Source of the DNA: an uncultured Verrucomicrobiae bacterium
GTDB lineage: Bacteria; Verrucomicrobiota; Verrucomicrobiia; Palsa-1439
Assembly: GCA_937927265.1 (NCBI GenBank)
Contig: CALBCO010000141.1
Span: 1 to 12,511 of the forward strand
Direction: 5' to 3'
Length of the DNA stretch: 12,511 nucleotides
Shown here piece by piece: positions 7,534 through 12,511 of this stretch. Position 1 is the stretch's first letter. Every line of letters begins with the position of its first letter. The notes under the pieces were generated by a model. It saw nothing but the letters and a program-made list of their open reading frames with translations. It ran no database searches and had not been told where the DNA came from. The position numbers and the translations under genes were made by a program.

Positions 7534-7611
7534 TTACCCAGCGACTCGAAGTAATCTTATCGGCAGGGGGGAGTGTATTGCACCATGTTTGGGCTGGTCA
7601 GTTGTCCTCAT
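7534..7611 (-). pseudogene. Tiny ORF overlapping the sigma gene stop, possible anti-sigma remnant
   Basis: An ATG at 7611-7609 overlaps the last codons and TGA of the sigma gene in the classic translational-coupling arrangement. It encodes about 25 residues (MRTTDQPKHGAIHSPLPIRL...) to a TAA at 7536-7534. In many relatives a zinc-finger anti-sigma factor starts at exactly this place with a similar Lys-His-Gly beginning. Here the expected Cys/His motif is missing; another frame just downstream reads DYFESLGKIS before a stop, which may be residual anti-sigma sequence. This is weak inference; it may equally be a chance ORF. Confidence 0.25.
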
Positions 7612-8227
7612 GCGCGTGGGGCGCAAGGCGGCGTTGTTCATCGCCGAAAAGCTGGGTGAGTTGTTCGCGCAATTGGAGTCGGGCGCGGAGGAGCCGGACT
7701 TTGACGTTGGCCTCGCTCAAACCGAGCGCGTCGGCTGTCTCGCGGACGGACAAGCCTTCGACATCACGCAGGAGGAACACCAGCCGGTGCTTTTCGTCGA
7801 GTTGCGCCAGGGCGTCGTCGATCAAGCGTCGGGTCTCGTTCCGTTCGACCAGTCGTTCGGGTGATTCGCGCCAGTCGGCAATGAATTCAGGGTGGGGAAT
7901 CGCACCTTCCTCGTCCGGCGACGTGGCTTCGTCGAGCGAAACGGTCGGCAGCCCGCGGCGTTTGCGGAGGATTTTCAGGGCAGCAAATGTGGTGATGCGC
8001 ATGACCCATGTGCTGAAGCTGGCTTCCTCGCGGAAGTCACCCAGATGTTCGAGCGCGTCCAACAAGGTCTGTTGGGTGACATCCTCGGCGTCATGGTCGT
8101 TGCCGGTGATTCGTCGGGCCAGGGTGAACACGTGCCGCTCGTGACGGTTGACCAATTCCTCAAACGCCGCCAGCGCGCCCGCTTTGGCGCGGCGGACGAG
8201 TTCATGATCGGTAAGCATGGCGTCCAT
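7598..8227 (-). CDS. ECF-type RNA polymerase sigma factor (sigma-70 family, RpoE-like)
   Basis: 209 residues from the ATG at 8227; an ATG three codons later (8218) is an alternative, and upstream in-frame sequence lacks conservation. Region 2 covers about residues 5-90, with HELVRRAKAGALAAFEELVN, LARRITGNDHDAEDVTQQT (core-polymerase binding) and EEASFSTWVMRITTFAALKIL (-10 recognition). A linker with SLDEATSPDEEGAIPHPE follows. Region 4 spans about 135-195 (LAQLDEKHRLVFLLRDVEGL, SVRETADALGLSEANVKVRL helix-turn-helix for -35 recognition). It directs polymerase to a specific promoter set. Most such genes are followed by an anti-sigma gene; here only a 25-codon coupled ORF is present, then the convergent YbjT-like gene. 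It diverges from transketolase with about 120 bases between starts. Confidence 0.92.
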   Translation of the reverse strand: MDAMLTDHELVRRAKAGALAAFEELVNRHERHVFTLARRITGNDHDAEDVTQQTLLDALEHLGDFREEASFSTWVMRITTFAALKILRKRRGLPTVSLDEATSPDEEGAIPHPEFIADWRESPERLVERNETRRLIDDALAQLDEKHRLVFLLRDVEGLSVRETADALGLSEANVKVRLLRARLQLREQLTQLFGDEQRRLAPHAHEDN

Positions 8228-8289
8228 TTTACAGGCCCCAGTGTGCGCCGAGTCGCCGTCACCGACAAGCGAGAAATCAGGGTGGGGCG

Positions 8290-8318
8290 TTGACACTGAC
8301 AGTTAGTTTCCGTAGCAT
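8290..8318 (+). promoter_or_regulatory. Sigma-70-type promoter of transketolase
   Basis: A perfect TTGACA (8290-8295), a 17-base spacer and TAGCAT (8313-8318, four of six matches) precede the tkt ATG by 28 bases. The predicted 5' leader is about 20 bases and contains the AAAGGAA ribosome binding site. This is the best housekeeping-type promoter in the window. It lies in the divergent region shared with the sigma-factor gene. Confidence 0.65.
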
Positions 8319-8346
8319 ACGCGCCAAATTCAACCCAAAGGAAATC

Positions 8347-10368
8347 ATGATCACACTGGATGTTCCGACCAACAGCGAACGCGACCAGCTTTGCATCAAC
8401 ACCATCCGGACGTTGGCCATGGACGGCGTCCAAAAAGCCAATTCGGGCCATCCCGGCGCGCCGATGGGCCTTGCCCCAGTCGGCTATCTCGTCTGGGACA
8501 AGTTCCTCAAACACAACCCGGCCAACCCGCACTGGCCGAACCGCGACCGGTTCATCCTCTCCGGCGGGCACGGCTCGATGTTGCTCTATAGTCTGCTTCA
8601 CTTGACTGGCTACGATTTGCCGCTCGACGAACTTCAGAAGTTCCGTCAATGGGGCAGCAAAACACCTGGCCACCCCGAATACGGCCTCACGCCCGGCGTT
8701 GAGACTACTACTGGACCGCTTGGCCAAGGTTATGCCAATAGCGTCGGCATCGCCATTGCCGAACGTTGGCTCGCCAGCACCTTCAACCGTCCTGGTCACA
8801 ATGTCGTGGACTTTCGCACCATCGCCCTCGGTGGCGACGGCGACATGATGGAAGGCGTGGCGAGCGAAGCCGCGTCACTTGCCGGTCACCTCGGCCTGCA
8901 CAAGCTGCTCTGGATTTACGACAACAACAAAATCACCATCGAAGGCAAAACCAGCCTCGCGTTCAGCGAAGACGTCGCGCTGCGGTTCAAAGCCTACGGT
9001 TGGTACGTCCAACACGTGCCCGATGCCAACGACCTGAAAACCCTCCAGCGCGCCATCAAGAAAGCGCAGAAGCAAACCGACCGGCCGTCATTGATCATCG
9101 TGGACAGCCACATCGGTTACGGCGCGCCGACGAAACAAGACACGCACGCCGCTCACGGCGAGCCGCTCGGCGAAGAGGAAATCCGCAAGACCAAAGAACG
9201 CTACGGCTGGAATCCCGACGCGAAGTTCTTTGTGCCCGACGAAGTGCGCGCTCACATGCGTAAAGCGCTCCGGCGCGGCAAAAAAGCCGAGAAGGAATGG
9301 AACGCGAAACTCGAGGCCTACGCCGCTGCGTTTCCCGATCTCGCCGCGCAATGGCGCATGTTGCAGACGGGTGAGTTGCCGGCGGGCTGGGACAAAGACA
9401 TTCCCGTGTTCCCGGCCGACCCGAAAGGGCTGGCCTCGCGCGAATCGTCCGGCAAAGTCCTCAATGCCGTCGCCAAGAATGTCCCGTGGTTGCTCGGCGG
9501 CTCGGCCGACCTCGCCCCCTCGACGAAGACGCTCATTGCCGGTGGTGGCGACTTTGCCAAAGGCTCGTATGCTGGCCGCAACTTCCATTACGGCGTCCGC
9601 GAACACGCGATGACCGCCATCAACAACGGTCTCGCGCTCTGCAAACTCCGACCCTACGGCGCCGGCTTCCTCATCTTCTCCGACTACGCGCGCGGCGCGT
9701 TGCGGTTGTCGGCGTTGATGGAACTACCGGTCATCCACATCTTCACGCACGACAGCATCGGCGTTGGCGAAGACGGCCCGACGCACCAGCCCATTGAACA
9801 AATCGCCTCGTTGCGGGCGATCCCGAACATGATGGTCATCCGCCCCGGCGACGCCAATGAAGTCAGCGAAGCGTGGCGGGTGGCGATGAAAGAAACCAAA
9901 CACCCGGTTGCGTTGATTCTGACCCGCCAAGCCATTCCGACCCTCGATCGGACGAAGTTCGCGCCCGCGACTGGCTTGCAGCAGGGCGCCTACGTATTGG
10001 CCGATTGCGACGGTACACCCGATCTCATTCTGATTGGCACCGGCTCGGAATTACAGCTCTGTGTCGGCGCGTACGAAAAACTCACTGCCGAAGGCATCAA
10101 GGCTCGCGTCGTCAGCATGCCAAGCACGGAGTTGTTCGAGCGGCAACCGCAGGAATACCGGGATGCGGTATTGCCGCCGGCGGTCCGCAAGCGGGTGGCC
10201 GTCGAAGCCGGCAGCTCGCTCGGCTGGCATAAGTATGTCGGGTTGGCGGGTGCGGTGGTGGGGCGGACGCAGTTTGGCGCGTCTGCGCCGCTGAAAGATT
10301 TGCTCCAGCAATTCGGATTCACCGTGGAGAACGTGTACGCCACCGCGAAGAAGTTGTTGGCCCGCTAA
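8347..10368 (+). CDS. tkt: Transketolase
   Basis: 673 residues, the usual size for bacterial transketolase. It moves two-carbon ketol units between sugar phosphates in the pentose phosphate pathway, using thiamine diphosphate and a divalent metal, in the cytosol as a dimer. The ATG at 8347 has AAAGGAA upstream. Visible motifs: ANSGHPGAPMG (His35), LSGGHGSMLLY (His75), GPLGQGYANSVG, the metal/ThDP motif GGDGDMMEG (Asp164), HAAHGEPLG (His270), the pyrimidine-domain YGVREHAMTAI with catalytic Glu419, FSDYARGALR, and HDSIGVGEDGPTHQPIEQ with His480. All expected catalytic residues are present. A C-terminal domain follows (about 550-673). It is probably monocistronic, with its own promoter at 8290-8318. 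Its stop overlaps the stop of the convergent kinase gene, so no separate terminator fits between them. Confidence 0.97.
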   Translation: MITLDVPTNSERDQLCINTIRTLAMDGVQKANSGHPGAPMGLAPVGYLVWDKFLKHNPANPHWPNRDRFILSGGHGSMLLYSLLHLTGYDLPLDELQKFRQWGSKTPGHPEYGLTPGVETTTGPLGQGYANSVGIAIAERWLASTFNRPGHNVVDFRTIALGGDGDMMEGVASEAASLAGHLGLHKLLWIYDNNKITIEGKTSLAFSEDVALRFKAYGWYVQHVPDANDLKTLQRAIKKAQKQTDRPSLIIVDSHIGYGAPTKQDTHAAHGEPLGEEEIRKTKERYGWNPDAKFFVPDEVRAHMRKALRRGKKAEKEWNAKLEAYAAAFPDLAAQWRMLQTGELPAGWDKDIPVFPADPKGLASRESSGKVLNAVAKNVPWLLGGSADLAPSTKTLIAGGGDFAKGSYAGRNFHYGVREHAMTAINNGLALCKLRPYGAGFLIFSDYARGALRLSALMELPVIHIFTHDSIGVGEDGPTHQPIEQIASLRAIPNMMVIRPGDANEVSEAWRVAMKETKHPVALILTRQAIPTLDRTKFAPATGLQQGAYVLADCDGTPDLILIGTGSELQLCVGAYEKLTAEGIKARVVSMPSTELFERQPQEYRDAVLPPAVRKRVAVEAGSSLGWHKYVGLAGAVVGRTQFGASAPLKDLLQQFGFTVENVYATAKKLLAR

Positions 10369-12077
10369 ACCGGCAGCGTGAATCGGAACGTCGAGCCTTG
10401 GCCGGGCTGGCTGTCCACTTCAATCCGGCCGCGGTGGGCGTCCATGGTTTTCCTGACGATGGCCAGCCCCAGGCCGGTGCCGGCGACTTTGGTCGTCAGG
10501 AACGGCTCGAACAACCGTGCTTGTTGCTCAACCGTCATCCCTGCGCCGGTGTCACCAAAGGACAGACTGACCGCCGACCGCTCATCGTTGATTGCCGAAC
10601 TCACCGTCAACGTGCCGCCATCGGGCATGGCCTGGACGGCGTTGAGAATGAGGTTGAGACAGGCCTGTTCGATCTGCGTGCGGTCCGCCCGGACCGGCGG
10701 CAGGTCCGGCGCGAACCGGGTGACGAGCCGGATGTTCTGCCGGCTCAACGCCGGGCGGGTCAGCAACAGCACGTCCTCCAGCACGGCGTTCAAATCCACC
10801 AGCGCGAACGTCGGCTCGTTGGACCGGGCAAACGTGAGCAGCCGGTTCATGATCTGATTGAGGTGATCCATTTTCTCCGCCACGATCTCCGCGTCGCGCT
10901 GGCGCGGGTCGCCGGGAGGGAACTGGAGGTTGAGCGATTGGTAAAGCATCTTCATTACCGTCAGCGGATTGCGGATTTCGTGGGCGATTTCGGCAGCGAG
11001 CAAGCCGAGCGTGCTCAGGCGTTCGTGGTGTCGAAGTTGTTCCTCGACGGCGACAATCTTCTCGTGCAGCCGGGTATGTTCGATGGCGACGGCCGCGAGG
11101 TTGGCGAGGGCGCTGAGGATTTTGATGTCCTGATTGGAAAAGCGGTACGGCTCGCCGGTATAGACGCTGAGCGCGCCGATAATCGTGTTGCCAAAGGTCA
11201 TCGGCACCGCCAACAGCGAGACGAGTTGCTCCTGCTTCGCCAACGCGGTGTGCCGGGAGGCGTCGTGTTCCTGAACGTTGGGCACTTGCAACGGCTTGGC
11301 GCGGCGGACGACCACGCCCAACAGGCTGTCGTCCACGCTCAACGGCGGCCGGCGCGTGTAATCGGAACCGGCACCGTGGCAGGCGGCGAGTTCAAGCCGG
11401 TCGCGGGCGGCGTTGAGCAGCATCAGCGAGCACATCTTCGTGTTCATCAACGCGCAAGCGTGCCGCGTGACCCGCTGCAAGATCTCCCGAAGATCCACCG
11501 GCGCGATCACCGACTCGGCGACGGCAAACAACGATTCCAATTGCCGGGCTTTGTGGGCGACCGTCTCGTACAACCACGAATTATGAATGACCTGCGCGGC
11601 ATGATGGGCCAGCGCGACGAGCAATTCAGCGTCGGCGGCGCTGAACGCGTTCCGCCGGGTGGAATCCACGTTCAGGACGCCGATCAACTGGCCGTCCACG
11701 GTCAACGGCACCGCCAACTCGCTGCGGATGCCGCGGCGGACGGAAATGTAACGCGGGTCAGCCTTCACATCCGGCACGCGCAATGGTTGGCCGGTTTTGG
11801 CGACCCAGCCGGTGACGCCACGGCCGATGGGCAGCCGGAGTTGCCGGGCGTGGGGGCTCAGTCCGATGGCAACTTCGATTTCGAGCAATTGTGTGAGCGG
11901 GTTGATGAGGGCAATCGAGCCGCTGGACGCTTGCATGTGGTCCACCGCCTCGCGCAAGACGAGGTTAAGGACCTGGCTGGGTTCGAGCGAGGAGTTGAGC
12001 ACCCGGCTCACGCGCGCTAACACTTCGTAGTGGTGCAGCTTGTCTTGTCCAGCTTTGCTGGTATTCGGTTGAGCCAT
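10365..12077 (-). CDS. Soluble sensor histidine kinase, GAF-GAF-HisKA-HATPase
   Basis: 570 residues from the ATG at 12077. No membrane segment or signal peptide, so cytosolic sensing is likely. First GAF domain at about 28-168 (ASSGSIALINP, GVTGWVAKTGQPLRVPDV, SELAVPLTVDGQLIGVLNVD). Second GAF at about 195-335 (LMLLNAARDRLELAA, LLAVPMTFGNTIIGALSVY). A short coiled linker (about 338-352) leads to HisKA with the H box LLAAEIAHEIRNPLTVMKML, phospho-acceptor His366. The ATPase domain shows the N box QACLNLILNAVQAM, G1 GDTGAGM, F box LFEPFLTTK and G2 GTGLGLAIV, in the style of NtrB/AtoS kinases. No response regulator is adjacent, so the partner is unknown; the GAF ligands cannot be told from sequence. 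The TAG overlaps the tkt TAA. The start lacks a clear ribosome binding site but has a promoter very close by. Confidence 0.95.
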   Translation of the reverse strand: MAQPNTSKAGQDKLHHYEVLARVSRVLNSSLEPSQVLNLVLREAVDHMQASSGSIALINPLTQLLEIEVAIGLSPHARQLRLPIGRGVTGWVAKTGQPLRVPDVKADPRYISVRRGIRSELAVPLTVDGQLIGVLNVDSTRRNAFSAADAELLVALAHHAAQVIHNSWLYETVAHKARQLESLFAVAESVIAPVDLREILQRVTRHACALMNTKMCSLMLLNAARDRLELAACHGAGSDYTRRPPLSVDDSLLGVVVRRAKPLQVPNVQEHDASRHTALAKQEQLVSLLAVPMTFGNTIIGALSVYTGEPYRFSNQDIKILSALANLAAVAIEHTRLHEKIVAVEEQLRHHERLSTLGLLAAEIAHEIRNPLTVMKMLYQSLNLQFPPGDPRQRDAEIVAEKMDHLNQIMNRLLTFARSNEPTFALVDLNAVLEDVLLLTRPALSRQNIRLVTRFAPDLPPVRADRTQIEQACLNLILNAVQAMPDGGTLTVSSAINDERSAVSLSFGDTGAGMTVEQQARLFEPFLTTKVAGTGLGLAIVRKTMDAHRGRIEVDSQPGQGSTFRFTLPV

Positions 12078-12092
12078 AATGCGCTGGCGCGC

Positions 12093-12122
12093 ATTCTACG
12101 CCAACCATGCCGCGCATGACAA
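12093..12122 (-). promoter_or_regulatory. Sigma-70-type promoter of the histidine kinase gene
   Basis: On the minus strand TTGTCA (12122-12117, five of six matches), an 18-base spacer and TAGAAT (12098-12093, five of six) end 15 bases before the ATG at 12077. The predicted leader is only about 8-9 bases, consistent with the absence of a Shine-Dalgarno sequence. Confidence 0.55.
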
Positions 12123-12133
12123 ACCGGACATGC

Positions 12134-12151
12134 AGGAAGTACCCCCTTCCT
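12134..12151. repeat. Inverted repeat upstream of the kinase promoter
   Basis: AGGAAG (12134-12139) and CTTCCT (12146-12151) are exact complements around TACCCC. The site lies about 12 bases upstream of the -35 element, a position suited to an activator or repressor, but no regulator is identified. Confidence 0.35.
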
Positions 12152-12241
12152 CAATCATTACGATGCAAATGGGGTTGATGGTTGGTGGGGAGGACAGCAA
12201 CGCAGTGCGCACGTCACCGAGCCAATCGTGCCTTTGCGGGG

Positions 12242-12280
12242 GGCGACAGTCGTCGCCTGGGCCAAAAATCATCGTTTTTT
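12242..12280. repeat. Hairpin followed by A-run/T-run
   Basis: GGCGAC-AGTC-GTCGCC (12242-12257) is a perfect 6-bp stem. After six bases come five A (12264-12268) and six T (12275-12280), able to pair with each other. The T run is too far from the GC stem for a standard plus-strand terminator, and no plus-strand gene ends here. Function unknown. Confidence 0.35.
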
Positions 12281-12318
12281 CTAGTTCTCCCGGCTCGCCA
12301 GTCAAAGCGCCGTCACGC

Positions 12319-12382
12319 CCAGCCTCGGGCTGGAGTCTTCTGGGAGGCTGAGAACCCGCGGCGCGGGCGTCAGCCGCTGGCT
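12319..12382. repeat. Cluster of three compact palindromes
   Basis: CCAGCC-TCG-GGCTGG (12319-12333), CCCGCG-G-CGCGGG (12355-12367) and AGCC-GCT-GGCT (12372-12382) sit within 64 bases of otherwise featureless GC-rich DNA. The pattern resembles a repetitive extragenic palindromic element. Other copies cannot be checked from this window. Confidence 0.4.
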
Positions 12383-12504
12383 TCCGGCTGGGGACGGCCC
12401 GGCACGTGCGTTGGCCACACCCGCTGCGCCGAACGCTGCCACCAGCACAACCACGCCCCAACCACCAGCACCCGCGCCACCCCTTGCCGCGAGCGCCACG
12501 CCAT
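12370..12504 (-). CDS. Doubtful short ORF with signal-peptide-like start
   Basis: 44 residues from the ATG at 12504: MAWRSRQGVARVLVVGAWLC, then WWQRSAQRVWPTHVPG, ending at a TGA (12372-12370) inside the palindrome cluster. The basic start followed by a hydrophobic core looks like a signal peptide, but nothing recognisable follows. It could be the 5' remnant of a secreted protein gene interrupted by the palindromic element, or a chance ORF in GC-rich DNA. No family is assigned. Confidence 0.22.
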   Translation of the reverse strand: MAWRSRQGVARVLVVGAWLCWWQRSAQRVWPTHVPGRPQPEASG

Positions 12505-12511
12505 CCGCCCG

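Larger units (their letters stand above)
12152..12511. other. Window end: non-coding or poorly coding region
   Basis: Apart from the hairpins, palindromes and doubtful ORF listed separately, I see no supported gene. The stretch lies upstream of the kinase gene, and the window ends before any further gene can be judged. Confidence 0.4.

Noticed and set aside
7526..7864. Plus-strand ORF with a strong AAGGAG-type site before its ATG
   Set aside because: Most of it is antisense to sigma-factor region 4 and the translation shows no protein features; the ribosome-site match is probably chance.
10398..12020. 540-codon plus-strand open frame opposite the histidine kinase
   Set aside because: It lies fully antisense to a kinase with all expected motifs, is rich in Arg, Gly, Gln and His, and has no recognisable domain; GC-rich codon use opens such frames.

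Overview
The window reads as GC-rich bacterial chromosome, most likely from the Verrucomicrobiota (Pedosphaera/Limisphaerales-like). This is inferred from family knowledge: a beta-strand-repeat surface protein ending in a 'YGLDPLDPN...LAGLDPTNAASVFR' type module, an ECF sigma factor of the type common there, and a long GAF-GAF histidine kinase. No rRNA, tRNA, CRISPR array, transposase or phage gene was seen.

The left part (about 1-5200) is dominated by broken genes. A secreted helical protein of unknown function (215-932, +) has one frameshift. It meets tail to tail, 7 bases apart, a type I phosphodiesterase/nucleotide pyrophosphatase gene (940-2746, -) that has no usable start codon, a frameshift and an in-frame TGA, although its metal-ligand motifs survive. 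A structured intergenic stretch follows, with a perfect 9-bp inverted repeat. Next comes an intact two-gene cassette of small membrane proteins (3091-3267 DUF6132-like and 3285-3506 YgaP/DUF2892-like, both +), each with a Cys-Pro-Leu motif. It is followed by a heavily decayed minus-strand surface/adhesin-like gene (about 3563-5209) with at least five frameshifts and four nonsense codons.

The right part (5517-12077) is compact and intact: a stand-alone LOV-like PAS protein (-), diverging from a YbjT-like NAD(P)-binding protein with a DUF2867 domain (+); an ECF sigma factor (-) with no recognisable anti-sigma gene beside it; transketolase tkt (+), diverging from the sigma gene and carrying a good sigma-70-type promoter; and a soluble GAF-GAF-HisKA-HATPase sensor kinase (-), whose stop codon overlaps the tkt stop. 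The last 430 bases are non-coding or contain only a doubtful short ORF, with several compact hairpins.

The genes do not form one pathway. Three are signalling or regulatory (PAS protein, sigma factor, orphan kinase), one is central carbon metabolism, and one is a candidate sulfur/redox membrane cassette. The contrast between about 5 kb of multiply disabled genes and about 6.5 kb without a visible lesion is the most striking feature. I did not find a convincing new multi-gene system.
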